Below the pieces are notes generated by a model, which saw only the letters and a program-made list of their open reading frames with translations, had not been told where the DNA came from and did not search any database. From Solibacillus silvestris_B (lineage in GTDB: Bacteria > Bacillota > Bacilli > Bacillales_A > Planococcaceae), in contig NZ_JBQCJW010000018.1 in NCBI RefSeq assembly GCF_051967575.1, positions 3,222-67,221 on the forward strand: DNA of 64,000 bases, in the 5' to 3' direction. Below, piece after piece: positions 36,161 to 44,941 of the stretch (the stretch's first letter is position 1; each line of letters opens with the position of its first letter). Made by a program: the position numbers and the translations under genes.

Positions 36161-37777
36161 TTATTGTGTTTCCGGGAAGAACACCTGTGCCGTTCTGATA
36201 TTCACCAGTACAGGACCTTTCGTATTGAGTGCTTCTTCCATCACTTCTTCCAGCTCGTTATCTGAAGCGGGTCGCAGTCCTTTCCAGCCGCAAGCTTCTG
36301 CCAGTTTCACAAAATCCGGGTTGGTTAAGTCTACTCCCACTTCTTTCTTGTCTGCTACTTTCAACTTGTCCCTTTCCATCTGCAGACTCTCATTATTTAA
36401 GACAACAACCGTAATATCAAGTGCATAGCGGGTAGCTGTCAATAGATCTGCAAGCACCATTTGAAGCCCTCCGTCGCCAACTATCGCCACCACTTGCTTT
36501 TCAGGTTTTATTAGCTTGGCTGCCATCGCGGCTGGAAGACCAAAGCCCATTGTCCGCCAGTAGCCGGAAAATAAGACAGATTGTTCTTTTTGTTTGAAGT
36601 TACGATTCGTCCATACTGTATTATCCCCTGTATCGAGTGCAAGGATGGCATCCGGTGCCACTGTCCGGTCAAGGGCACGGATAATCCGGGAAGGGTGGAC
36701 AGGATAACCCGGCGTATTGCCCTCCTTCTCATTTTGCTCCTCCCATTTTTCTTTAACTTTCCGTAAACGGTCCACCCAATCTTCAGAATGGGAAAATCCT
36801 TGCATGCTCTCTGCTAAAATTGGAACAACTTCTTCGGTTTTTCCCATAATTCCAAGTTCTGTCGGGATTTCTTTTACAAACTTATCGAATTGGCGGTCGA
36901 TCTGAATTATCCGCGCATCAGTCGGCACAAACCCTTCCGGCCACCAAGTCGTGCCCGCAAGAAGGACCACATCTGCCTCTTTAAATAAATCTGCCGCATA
37001 AGGATTGCCGCCTTCGCCAATCCCTTGCAAAACAAGCGGTGAAGATTCATCGAATAAACCTTTCCCGCCCAAGCTTGCTAGAATGCCCGCTCCCCAAAGA
37101 TCCGCTAACTTTTCCAATTCCCCTGATATAGAAGTTGCACCTAAGCCTGCCAGAATCATTGGTCGCTTGGCTGTATTCATAATTCCTATTGCCTGTTCCA
37201 AGCTTTCTTTCGTGAAGCTGGAAGCACCTTCAATAACATCCGGCAATGGACGCGGTTCCCCTTTAGCCGGCATCATTAAAATATCCTTTGGTATAGACAA
37301 ATGTGTTACAACCCTCTGACCGAGTGATGTTCGCGCTGCTTTTTGCAGGACGTCAACCGTCGCATCGGGGCTCGCCAGATTTGCAGAATAAGCAGCAAAA
37401 GGCTTCATAAGCTCCTGCTGGTCAATATATTGCGGAAATTCCGTGCCGATTTTATCACTCGGGGCTTGTCCGGTGATTGCGAGTACTGGCGCTCTGTCTG
37501 CATGCGCATCACCGAGCCCATTTAAAAGATTAGCCGCACCAGGCCCCATCGTCGCGGTGCAAACTCCAAGACCACCTGTCAGTTTTGCTTCCGCAGACGC
37601 CATAAAAGCAGCTGTCGACTCATGCTTGACTGCAATGTATTTAATTTTATCCTGCTTGGCCAGTGCATCGATGAGCCCGAAAGTAGCATCACCCACTACT
37701 CCATATATCCGTCGTACGCCGAATAAATACAATTGATCTAGCATCAGTTCAGCAACAGTTCGCTCTTTCTTTTCCAT
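36161..37777 (-). CDS. Pyruvate oxidase-family thiamine-diphosphate enzyme
   Basis: Decarboxylates pyruvate to acetate or acetyl-phosphate (PoxB-like), or a close relative such as YdaP of Bacillus subtilis. N-terminal Pyr domain with catalytic Glu53 in VKHESTAAF, central FAD/nucleotide domain, C-terminal PP domain with the GDGGLQMVLADLLTATRY cofactor motif. 538 residues, slightly shorter than E. coli PoxB. ATG 37777, 10 bases from AGGAGG. A sigma-B-like promoter upstream fits the stress regulation known for ydaP. Confidence 0.88.
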   Translation of the reverse strand: MEKKERTVAELMLDQLYLFGVRRIYGVVGDATFGLIDALAKQDKIKYIAVKHESTAAFMASAEAKLTGGLGVCTATMGPGAANLLNGLGDAHADRAPVLAITGQAPSDKIGTEFPQYIDQQELMKPFAAYSANLASPDATVDVLQKAARTSLGQRVVTHLSIPKDILMMPAKGEPRPLPDVIEGASSFTKESLEQAIGIMNTAKRPMILAGLGATSISGELEKLADLWGAGILASLGGKGLFDESSPLVLQGIGEGGNPYAADLFKEADVVLLAGTTWWPEGFVPTDARIIQIDRQFDKFVKEIPTELGIMGKTEEVVPILAESMQGFSHSEDWVDRLRKVKEKWEEQNEKEGNTPGYPVHPSRIIRALDRTVAPDAILALDTGDNTVWTNRNFKQKEQSVLFSGYWRTMGFGLPAAMAAKLIKPEKQVVAIVGDGGLQMVLADLLTATRYALDITVVVLNNESLQMERDKLKVADKKEVGVDLTNPDFVKLAEACGWKGLRPASDNELEEVMEEALNTKGPVLVNIRTAQVFFPETQ

Positions 37778-37854
37778 GACATATGAACCTCCTTGATAGA
37801 CCTTTCTAACCTGCCAGTTATAAGGCCTATTTATTTTCGCTCATATTTTTCAAT

Positions 37855-37879
37855 TTTCCCGAAAAAACACGAGTTAATC
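37855..37879 (-). promoter_or_regulatory. Possible sigma-B promoter for the pyruvate oxidase gene
   Basis: GATTAA (37879-37874), 13 bp, GGGAAA (37860-37855) on the minus strand, about 78 bp from the start codon. One or two mismatches to GTTTAA/GGGTAT; the known sigma-B control of ydaP raises its plausibility. Confidence 0.45.
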
Positions 37880-38116
37880 TTCATTTTTTCAAACGCATGG
37901 CAAAATGAGGCCCAGTTCCCCTTGAATATGTTAATTTCCAGGTAATATATACATTCATAGACTCATTGAATACAAAAAAACATCTATTCCTACTTGAAAA
38001 CGAAATAGATGCTTTAGCAAAAAGCATTGGAGAATCTAAGGTTATTTAATCAATTCCCATATGAAGGACATGACTGAATAAAAAGTAATAAACTTACTTG
38101 ATCTGGACAACTAAAA

Positions 38117-38143
38117 GCGCTGATCCTTATTGCAGAATCGCGC
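38117..38143. repeat. Dispersed hairpin element
   Basis: GCGCTGATCC, TTATTGCA, GAATCGCGC followed by TCGCTTTATGG. Lies 57 bp beyond the stop of the gene at 38200 on the minus strand. Confidence 0.6.
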
Positions 38144-38199
38144 TCGCTTTATGGAATATATTATTTTCATTTAAATTACATAATCTCTAATACCTATAT

Positions 38200-38661
38200 T
38201 TAAATAGTATTCTTCCAAAAACAATCATTTATCATATTATCCAAATACTGATTAAAAACAGAAATAATTCTATCTAGCTCTACTGCTTGAGAAAAGTAAA
38301 TATGTATTGGACCATTTGTATGGGTTCCGCCAATTTTATTACAAGGAAATACAGTAATAATATAGTGAAATGAATAATTTTCGTTTTTAATTGGGAATTT
38401 TTCTTTCGTATAGGTAAGTTGAATAAGCCAGTGTGTTGCATAAGGATAATCGAGTAAATATCCTTCCCGATCCAATTCTAGCTTATCATTGATTCCAATC
38501 GGTTCTATGGCATACTTAATGCATTTGTATCCTCGTCTTTTAAACTTTTCTCTCTTTGCTCTCTTTAATACATTGTACCGGTTACCTAGCTTTTTCTTTA
38601 ATCTTTGTTTCAGTGTAAGCTCATCTCCTTCTTTTTTCGATATTTTATAAATCAAAAACAC
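38200..38661 (-). CDS. Hypothetical protein
   Basis: Up to 153 residues. Start uncertain: GTG at 38661 has no clear site, while a strong AAGGAGATGA sits just before an in-frame CTG about 17 codons in (KQRLKKKLGNRYNVL follows). The protein opens with a basic helical stretch and continues with aromatic beta-strands (THWLIQLTYTKEKF; YSFHYIITVFP). No family recognised. Confidence 0.6.
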   Translation of the reverse strand: MFLIYKISKKEGDELTLKQRLKKKLGNRYNVLKRAKREKFKRRGYKCIKYAIEPIGINDKLELDREGYLLDYPYATHWLIQLTYTKEKFPIKNENYSFHYIITVFPCNKIGGTHTNGPIHIYFSQAVELDRIISVFNQYLDNMINDCFWKNTI

Positions 38662-38977
38662 CCAGCTTTACACTTCTACATGCCAAATATAGGATAATTT
38701 CAGGCTTAATATAAAAGCAACTAACAACTATATACAAGCTCTCATCTCAAATATTCAAGGAATTGTTACTAACCCCATTTAATTGAAACAGAAGGACAGT
38801 AAAGCTTATAGAACTCCCTAAAATTGTAATTTAATCGTCAATCTGCAAAATTTGACCCTCACAATCAACAATATATTCCACAGCATATTTAATTGCACAA
38901 TCAATTATTCAGAAATGGATATGACTTTTCACTTTTACACAACTATATACATAATCCTCCAAATACATGTAATTACC
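38662..38977. other. Intergenic with a possible coding scrap
   Basis: No intact gene. On the minus strand 38906-38831 reads DCAIKYAVEYIVDCEGQILQ and stops after IDD, with stops and no start just upstream. It looks like the last 25 codons of a lost gene. Confidence 0.35.
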
Positions 38978-39898
38978 CTATATTCCGCTTCTGACTGTCT
39001 CGCCTAAAGCCAAAACCTTAAGATTCTCAGCTGCCAAGCCGCTATTTTTCCAGTGTATCTGCAATCGGTCAACCGCTTCCTTTGGTGTGTCATCAGCAAG
39101 CATAAATGCGCCGTAGTGCATAGGTATGAACACAATCGCCCTGACATCCTGAAACGCTTGAACCGCTTCTTCAGGTGTAACATGTGAAGGATGCATAAAC
39201 CACACCGGTTCATAAGCGCCGATTGGCATCAATGCAGTATGAATGCTGAAGCGTTCGCCTATCTCTTTAAAACCTCTAAAATATCCGCTATCCCCCGCAT
39301 AATAAATGCTTTTTTCGTCACTGGCAGCTTGCAATACGAAACCGCCCCAGTGCGATGTATTCGTATCCCACAGCAGGCGTCTCGTCCAATGTTTCGCCGG
39401 CACAAAATGAACTTCCAAATCCCCAAGTTTATGCATTTCATACCATGCCAGCTCCACGAAATTGTGAAGTTGATTCCGCTTCAGTAAATAGCCAAGCCCT
39501 TCCGGAATAAGATAGAGCGGATTTCCTTTTAATCGCTTTAATGTGGGGATATGTAAATGATCATAGTGGGCATGCGAAATGAGCACCACATCTATATCAG
39601 GCAGCTCATCGATATTTAAGCCAGGCTCCGTCAGTCGTTTTGAAAAACCCATCGTCTTTGCCCATACAGGGTCTGTTAAAATATTCATCCCCTCCTTTTG
39701 TATAAGGAAGGTCGAATGGCCAATCCATGTAATTGTCTGCTTCGAACGATTTGATTTCAGAAAATCCGTATCTTTTTGCGCACACTGCGGCACATGCCAA
39801 TCCACCACTTTCTTGGATTTAGTGAATTGCCATTTAAACACGTCCAAAAACGAAGCAAGCTTATCATCCTGGTCTAAATTCGAAAAACGTTTCTTCAT
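38978..39898 (-). CDS. MBL-fold metallo-hydrolase (NAPE-PLD/UlaG-like)
   Basis: Zinc-dependent hydrolase. TWIGHSTFLIQKEGMNILTDP near residue 60 is the family signature, SHAHYDHLHIPTL carries the HxHxDH metal site, and GDSGYF and PIGAYEP..MHPSH complete it. 306 residues from ATG 39898 (9 bases from GGGGAG). The closest described relatives are N-acyl-phosphatidylethanolamine phospholipase D-like and UlaG-like enzymes. The natural substrate is not predictable. Confidence 0.88.
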   Translation of the reverse strand: MKKRFSNLDQDDKLASFLDVFKWQFTKSKKVVDWHVPQCAQKDTDFLKSNRSKQTITWIGHSTFLIQKEGMNILTDPVWAKTMGFSKRLTEPGLNIDELPDIDVVLISHAHYDHLHIPTLKRLKGNPLYLIPEGLGYLLKRNQLHNFVELAWYEMHKLGDLEVHFVPAKHWTRRLLWDTNTSHWGGFVLQAASDEKSIYYAGDSGYFRGFKEIGERFSIHTALMPIGAYEPVWFMHPSHVTPEEAVQAFQDVRAIVFIPMHYGAFMLADDTPKEAVDRLQIHWKNSGLAAENLKVLALGETVRSGI

Positions 39899-40004
39899 CG
39901 GCACAATCTCCCCATTTCAAAGATTAAAAAAATAGCGGCTTAACGAAGTACTTTAGCATTTGAAAACTTATGCATTGCAATGCCTGGCCTTGTTTATGTT
40001 CCAA

Positions 40005-40307
40005 TTATCCTTCAATATAATTGGCTTCTAGCTGGCGGGCAATTTCCATTGTTTTTTCTAAAATGACGGGATGTGAAACTGCTACATAAATTTCGCCATC
40101 AAAAAATCGGAACGGTACTTGCGCATTTTCCAATTGCCACATAAAAAAGTGGCCTTTAATCTTCATATTCACACCATCCTGGCTCGCACTAAAGAAATCC
40201 TTGTATTCGAAATCCGATTTAGCCTCAAAGAAATTTCGGCATTCCTCCAAGCTTAACGTTGGATTTCCCTGTGCATCATGACGTGTAATTTTGTATCGTG
40301 TATTCAT
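40005..40307 (-). CDS. Hypothetical small cytosolic protein
   Basis: 100 residues from ATG 40307 behind AGGAGTG. Alternating beta-strands and a C-terminal helix (SHPVILEKTMEIARQLE); no membrane segment. Family not recognised. Stands alone between two intergenic stretches. Confidence 0.65.
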   Translation of the reverse strand: MNTRYKITRHDAQGNPTLSLEECRNFFEAKSDFEYKDFFSASQDGVNMKIKGHFFMWQLENAQVPFRFFDGEIYVAVSHPVILEKTMEIARQLEANYIEG

Positions 40308-40402
40308 CAAAAACACTCCTTCTAAGTCCTTACTATCTCATTATTATAATCCGCGGCATTTGTTAAGGCAAAAGAGGGAGTTTGATCTGCCATTAAAAAA
40401 GC

Positions 40403-40432
40403 GCGAAGCACTAGCATATTGCCATACTTCGC
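40403..40432 (-). terminator. Intrinsic terminator after the SEC-C remnant
   Basis: GCGAAG and CTTCGC arms; on the minus strand GCGC and six Us follow. It marks the former end of the gene whose SEC-C tail remains at 40548-40680. Confidence 0.7.
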
Positions 40433-40547
40433 AGCCTATAAAACTGGATTTCATCTTCTGACGCCAATAGCCAGGTTCAGGCGCTATCGTTCAAAAAATT
40501 CAGCGTGGAACGGTGCCGTCACTATTACAGTTACATGGAAACAAGGT

Positions 40548-40680
40548 TTGCCGCAGAACTTTCTGTACTTTTCCCGCTGCCCCACATGCAAGGATCATTG
40601 CGGCAGCGCTTGCCGAACTTATCCCGTAAAATATCTTGACCACATTCCCTTCTCGCATATCGTATTACGCTCAAGAATGG
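40548..40680 (-). pseudogene. SEC-C tail remnant 1
   Basis: Minus strand reads CGQDILRDKFGKRCRNDPCM then WGSGK. Adding one A to the following AAAA run gives KYRKFCGK. This is a SEC-C zinc motif with Cys to Trp and a one-base deletion. No intact start upstream. Confidence 0.7.
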
Positions 40681-40813
40681 CTTTACCAGATAGATAACTT
40701 TTTTCTCGATTTCTCATGGGAATTTAGTCCTTTATCAATAAAGTGTTTTATAAATCGAAACCCATACACAAATACTATTGAATGCTACATCATAAAATCA
40801 CCCATAGCACAAA

Positions 40814-40850
40814 AAGGCCGAAACCCTTACATATTAACGGCTTCGGTCTT
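40814..40850 (-). terminator. Terminator of the mntA-hepT operon
   Basis: AAGACCGAAGCC pairs with GGGTTTCGGCCTT followed by TTT on the minus strand, 57 bp after the hepT stop. Confidence 0.75.
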
Positions 40851-40906
40851 CTTTATATGCATATATGGCGCCTTCACCAATGTGAACTGCTATAACTATT
40901 TTTCGA

Positions 40907-41314
40907 TTACTGTTCTAACTGAGTAATCACCTTTGCAAATTGCTTGAAGTCTTCAATATGCTTATCTAAAATCGCCTCTAAAATATCAAGTTCAAGCTCT
41001 TGGTAATCATGCACAGCAATATTTCTGAATCCAATCATATTCATCAATGTCTTTGCCAAATTTGCATCAATTATTTCTGCATCCTGCAAAAGCTTAAACG
41101 CCTCTCGACTTGCCCTTGGAACGCCTAATTTCCTTACACTTACTAAATGCATCGCAATATCGATACTTGACTCGCAAGCACGTTGAATGTTTAAAATAAT
41201 ACTATCCTGCTTTGTAAAATCGTTTAAATTTTCACGTTTTCCATCATACACATCATGAATTCGTTTCACACAGCGTTCGATTGTCGTTAATTTGTTTAGC
41301 AAAACATCATTCAT
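40907..41314 (-). CDS. hepT: HEPN ribonuclease toxin of a type VII toxin-antitoxin pair
   Basis: All-helical HEPN (DUF86) protein of 135 residues. The RNase motif RNIAVHDY gives Arg97, His102 and Tyr104 (R-x4-H-x-Y). Tyr104 corresponds by motif to the residue that MntA modifies with AMP in the Shewanella system. Start taken at ATG 41314, overlapping the mntA stop (ATGAATGA); a GTG at 41326 is also in frame. The gene order antitoxin then toxin, with overlap, is typical. Target RNA unknown. Confidence 0.9.
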   Translation of the reverse strand: MNDVLLNKLTTIERCVKRIHDVYDGKRENLNDFTKQDSIILNIQRACESSIDIAMHLVSVRKLGVPRASREAFKLLQDAEIIDANLAKTLMNMIGFRNIAVHDYQELELDILEAILDKHIEDFKQFAKVITQLEQ

Positions 41315-41717
41315 ATCCAAATACACTTCCCCGTTCTTTAATGGCTTCTATAATTGGCGCACGCTGCTCATTCAATGTTGCATACATACTATATGCCTTC
41401 ATTTTTTGACGTGTATACTCATTTTCGTCTTGAACATCTATCGGAATCCCCTGGTCAAAAATCTGCATCGCAAATACTGTATCGATTGTCTTTAAATCAA
41501 TTAAATCCACCTCTCGCCCGCAAACTAGCGCAAGCTCCCCAGCTATCAAAAATCGCTCATACGATGAAAGCTGCTGCTTACAGAAATAAGCAAGATCAAC
41601 ATCACTTTCATTATGAACCGTACCTTTTGCGAAAGAACCAAAAAGAATAATAAAATCAGGCTTTAATTTTTCCTTTAATATTGCAATGATTTGTTCCTTT
41701 ATCTCTGGACGCAGCAT
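41307..41717 (-). CDS. mntA: MNT nucleotidyltransferase antitoxin
   Basis: Minimal nucleotidyltransferase, 136 residues, that neutralises HepT by adenylylating its active-site tyrosine. The GSx10DxD motif is perfect: Gly27-Ser28 in LFGSFAKG, Asp39 and Asp41 in ESDVDLAY. The start is ATG 41717, 5 bases from AAGGAAGGTGA. The frame is open upstream to 41921, but that part is a SEC-C scrap from another gene and is excluded. Confidence 0.92.
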   Translation of the reverse strand: MLRPEIKEQIIAILKEKLKPDFIILFGSFAKGTVHNESDVDLAYFCKQQLSSYERFLIAGELALVCGREVDLIDLKTIDTVFAMQIFDQGIPIDVQDENEYTRQKMKAYSMYATLNEQRAPIIEAIKERGSVFGYE

Positions 41718-41814
41718 GCAATCACCTTCCTTATAGATAGTATAAACTCTTTTTATGTAAATGACATGTTTCACAATGCCAAGCGACAACTGCAACAAAC
41801 AGTTTTCAAGGAAC

Positions 41815-41921
41815 CTATTCCCAGCACTTCTCGTACTTTTCCCACTGCCGCAAATGCAAGGATCTGTGTAAGCGACTTTGCCGAACTTTTGTTGGATTGG
41901 CGACTGTATATCAGTTTCCAT
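41815..41921 (-). pseudogene. SEC-C tail remnant 2
   Basis: Minus strand reads [20 protein letters not shown] then K. With one A restored in the AAAA run it reads KYEKCWE, then TAG at 41815. This is the same lesion as in remnant 1, and two of the SEC-C cysteines are altered or lost. It fuses in frame with the mntA coding region, which could mislead automatic start calling. Confidence 0.7.
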
Positions 41922-42068
41922 CTCAAGGTTGCCTTCTGCCCTACTGCTTCACCACATTAAGTTTCAAGTAGTGGATGTGCTCTCCCGTATCAATCAGATA
42001 GCCATACTCATGCTGCCCGATAAAACGAATGCTCAATCGCATCAAACATTGCTTCAATCATTCCTTCA

Positions 42069-42107
42069 ATAAGATAAAATAATAAGATAAAATAATAAGA
42101 TAAAATC
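42069..42107. repeat. 13-bp tandem repeat, three copies
   Basis: TAAGATAAAATAA repeated three times, the last copy ending in TCA. Simple AT-rich slippage-prone tract between the SEC-C remnant and the small gene at 42227. Confidence 0.8.
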
Positions 42108-42170
42108 ACCCATTGAAAATTTACTGGCCCCATTTTTATGCCTTCCTATTTTCCCCAATGGGTTTCATGC

Positions 42171-42176
42171 TACAAT
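42171..42176 (+). promoter_or_regulatory. Extended -10 element
   Basis: TGC-TACAAT, an extended -10 (TGn) with no convincing -35, 51 bp before the small gene at 42227. Confidence 0.4.
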
Positions 42177-42226
42177 ATGTAGGCAGCATTTTCAGCTGAC
42201 TCCTTTTTCGGAAGGAGGTGTACTGC

Positions 42227-42367
42227 ATGCAACGCTTTTCCCGGATGGAAAGAGTAAAGGCTGAGCGGAAGAAAAAGCGTATCGAAGGACTGGTCATCCT
42301 CCGATACGCAGCGGATCTATTCCGATTTGCTGATACCATTTATCGATTCTTTCGTATGATGCTGTAA
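42227..42367 (+). CDS. 46-residue basic protein, previously too small to be called
   Basis: ATG 42227 lies 6 bases after a strong AAGGAGGTG and runs 46 codons to TAA. The N-terminal half is very basic (RMERVKAERKKKRIEG) and the C-terminal half is an amphipathic, aromatic helix (LRYAADLFRFADTIYRFF). The protein has no Asn or Cys, and an extended -10 lies upstream. The opposite-strand frame here has no ribosome binding site. The first ~27 bp (TGTACTGCATGC and CCCGGATGGAA) recur at about 42457-42482. Function unknown; the shape suggests nucleic-acid or membrane binding. Confidence 0.7.
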   Translation: MQRFSRMERVKAERKKKRIEGLVILRYAADLFRFADTIYRFFRMML

Positions 42368-42374
42368 TGCAAAA

Positions 42375-42408
42375 AGAGGCATTGGTTCCATTTAGAATCA
42401 ATGCCTCT
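42375..42408. terminator. Hairpin 3' of the small gene
   Basis: AGAGGCATTG pairs perfectly with CAATGCCTCT. The U-tract (TTTTT) is on the minus strand; the plus-strand tail is weak. It may serve both directions. Confidence 0.6.
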
Positions 42409-42434
42409 ACCTATTCAAATAAAATAAAAAAAAA

Positions 42435-42455
42435 CGCTTGGCGGTCAACCAAGCG
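42435..42455 (-). terminator. Terminator 3' of the MetE-like gene
   Basis: CGCTTGG, loop TTGACCG, CCAAGCG, then nine Us on the minus strand. 200 bp past the stop codon; a second copy lies at 33635. Confidence 0.8.
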
Positions 42456-42654
42456 CTGTACTGCATGCGATTCCCGGATGGAATCTTACTACCTTCATTG
42501 TATGCTTCAAAAATTCAGAAGTCAATGAATTGTTGTTAGTATGGGTATTTTATCTTGCCTTATTTACATTTCGCTGATCAATTTGAAATTGCAGCAAAAT
42601 TAAACCGGTTCAAAATTTATTGTAACTATGAATTAATCGTGCTCGCCTTAGAAA

Positions 42655-43758
42655 TTATCCCCAAATCTCTTTCGAAATCTCAACAATATATTTCAGCTTT
42701 GCCCATTGTTCATCCTCAGTCAGAATATTTCCGTGGTGCGTAGAGGCAAATCCGCATTGCGGGCTGATGCATAATTGCTCCAGCGGCACATATTTTGTCG
42801 CCTCTTCAATACGCGCTTTAATATTTTCTTTCACCTCCAATTCACCATGTTTCGAAGTGAATACACCTAGCACTACTTGCGGTCCGCCATTCGGAATGTA
42901 ATCCAGCGGTTCAAAATCGCCAGAGCGGTCGTCATCATATTCCAGGAAAAATCCGTTTACTTTTTCTTTTGCAAATAATATTGGTGCAATTTTCGCATAG
43001 CTGCCTTCAAATGCCCACTTTGAGCGGTAGTTTCCTCGGCAAAGGTGCGTCGTTACAATCAGATCTTCCGGCTTATCCTCCAGTATTCCATTTACAACAC
43101 GCAGAGCCAGATCTATTAACTCTTCACGGGAATATCCGCTATCATTGAACGGAATTTCCGGAGCGTTCAGGCCTGCAATATAGACATCATCGAGCTGTAA
43201 ATAACGGCAGCCTGCATTATAAAAGGCTTGGATGGCATCGCGGTATGTTTGGATAATATCCTTTGTATATTCTTCAATATCCGGGTAAATATCCACATTA
43301 CGAATTCCTGCGTTAAATAATTGGTTTGGGCTTGGAATTGTTTGTTTCGCAACAGCCCGGTCCCCGACAATTTCTTTAAATTCGATAAAATCTTTAATAT
43401 GCGGGTGATTTGGGTTAAACGAGATTTTTCCGATTACACGAACATCATATCTTTCTGTTTCTTCACCTTTGAATGCAAAGCCCGAATCCGGAACGTAACC
43501 CTCTACCCCATTTAGATGTTCAAGGAAATCCGTGTGCCAAAATCTTCGGCGAAATTCACCGTCCGTTACAGCTTGAAGACCGACTTCAATTTGCTTATCA
43601 ACAATTTTCCTGATTTCCTCTGTTTCGATTGCATGCAGTTGCTGGCTCGTTATAGTGCCCTCCCGGAAATCCTTTCTTGCCTTATGGATGCTGTCCGGAC
43701 GCAATAAACTACCTACATGATCTGCTCTAAACGGTGCTTTTACTAATGTTTTTGTCAT
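42655..43758 (-). CDS. Cobalamin-independent methionine synthase-like protein (YxjG/YxjH type)
   Basis: Resembles the C-terminal catalytic domain of MetE (5-methyltetrahydropteroyltriglutamate-homocysteine methyltransferase). DHVGSLLRP opens the barrel; the zinc-site region THLCRGN and the QCGFAS segment near the C-terminus supply conserved His and Cys residues. 367 residues from ATG 43758; standalone C-terminal-type proteins of this length are common in Bacillales. The methyl donor may not be folate. A LysR-type gene lies just upstream on the same strand. Confidence 0.88.
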   Translation of the reverse strand: MTKTLVKAPFRADHVGSLLRPDSIHKARKDFREGTITSQQLHAIETEEIRKIVDKQIEVGLQAVTDGEFRRRFWHTDFLEHLNGVEGYVPDSGFAFKGEETERYDVRVIGKISFNPNHPHIKDFIEFKEIVGDRAVAKQTIPSPNQLFNAGIRNVDIYPDIEEYTKDIIQTYRDAIQAFYNAGCRYLQLDDVYIAGLNAPEIPFNDSGYSREELIDLALRVVNGILEDKPEDLIVTTHLCRGNYRSKWAFEGSYAKIAPILFAKEKVNGFFLEYDDDRSGDFEPLDYIPNGGPQVVLGVFTSKHGELEVKENIKARIEEATKYVPLEQLCISPQCGFASTHHGNILTEDEQWAKLKYIVEISKEIWG

Positions 43759-43876
43759 ATACAATCCCCTGCTTTCCTTTTTGTTAAAACTTTTTTTCTT
43801 AATGTAAGGTTAGCACAGGGAAACTGTTATAACGTAACACATAAAACCTATCCCTCGTTATAGCTTCTTCCTATAA

Positions 43877-44788
43877 CTAAAGTAATTCTTCGGCAATCGA
43901 TTCTTTTAAATATTGGATATACGTATTGGCCAATGTACTGTTTGCTACATTTTTATGTGTAATATATCCGACATGGATTTTCTCGTCCACTTTTAAAGGC
44001 ACGGCTATAATGTCCTTGCTATTCAATTTATGGCTAATGACACCAGTTGAAATCGTATAGCCATTTAACCCAATCAGCAGATTAAATAAAGTCGCGCGAT
44101 CGGTAACCCTAATATTTTTCGGTCTGGAAAGCGTGCTGAGAATCTCCTCCGAAAAGTAGAACGAACTATAATCCCCCTGTTCATAGGAAAGATACGGATA
44201 GGGATCCAAATCAGATAAGGTGACATACTCCATTGTAGACAGCGGATTTGTCGAGCTGATGAAAACATGCGGGTTTGCTGTAAAAAGCTCATGGAATTGT
44301 AAATTGCCTTCCCCCAAAAACTTGTGGATTACCTTTTTATTGAATTCATTGACATATAAAATCCCAATCTCACTCCTTAGGTTTTTGACATCATCAATGA
44401 TCTCATATGTCTTTGTTTCCCGTAAACTAAACTCGTATTCCTCGATATCATAATCCTTTAACAGCCGTACAAAGGCACTCACCGCAAATGCATAATGCTG
44501 GGCAGATACAGAAAAAAACTGCTGCGGGGAACTTGTATTCGTATACCGGTTCTCGAGAAGTTCAGCCTGTTCCACCACTTGCCGGGCATATCCTAAAAAC
44601 TCTGATCCTTCAGGAGTAATCACAATCCCTTTATTGGAACGCAGAAAAATCGTTATCCCCACTTCCTCCTCCAGCTCTTTTAAAGCATTCGAGAGGCTCG
44701 GCTGACTAATGAACAGCCTCTGTGCCGCCTTATTGATCGATCGACTCTTCGCTACTTCGATCACATATTTTAATTGCTGCAATGTCAC
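43877..44788 (-). CDS. LysR-family transcriptional regulator
   Basis: N-terminal winged helix (MTLQQLKYVIEVAKSRSINK; QPSLSNALKELEEEVG) and a periplasmic-binding-like effector domain. 303 residues, normal length. Transcribed toward the MetE-like gene with a 118-bp gap, so regulation of methionine metabolism is plausible but unproven. Confidence 0.9.
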   Translation of the reverse strand: MTLQQLKYVIEVAKSRSINKAAQRLFISQPSLSNALKELEEEVGITIFLRSNKGIVITPEGSEFLGYARQVVEQAELLENRYTNTSSPQQFFSVSAQHYAFAVSAFVRLLKDYDIEEYEFSLRETKTYEIIDDVKNLRSEIGILYVNEFNKKVIHKFLGEGNLQFHELFTANPHVFISSTNPLSTMEYVTLSDLDPYPYLSYEQGDYSSFYFSEEILSTLSRPKNIRVTDRATLFNLLIGLNGYTISTGVISHKLNSKDIIAVPLKVDEKIHVGYITHKNVANSTLANTYIQYLKESIAEELL

Positions 44789-44941
44789 TTTTTTCCCCTC
44801 TTTCCTGGTTGTTAAAGTTTCTTGAATTTGATTTCAAATCTATTGAATAATGTACTCTACTTTTCCTTATGGCTATCCAATATGTTTCAAACCTTCTGTA
44901 ACAGTCATGCCACACGCAAAATCAAGAAAAAACTAAGGAAA

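Larger units (their letters stand above)
37778..38199. other. Intergenic: poxB promoter region and hairpins
   Basis: No coding frame seen. Contains a sigma-B-like promoter for the pyruvate oxidase (37855-37879), a small AGATGCTTT/AAAGCAT hairpin near 38008, and the dispersed hairpin at 38117-38143. Confidence 0.5.

Noticed and set aside
41717..41921. N-terminal extension of MntA to 41921
   Set aside because: The extension is a SEC-C scrap from another gene; a strong ribosome binding site precedes ATG 41717.
42136..42339. 67-codon minus-strand frame opposite the small gene
   Set aside because: No ribosome binding site; the plus-strand 46-codon frame has a strong one and a promoter.
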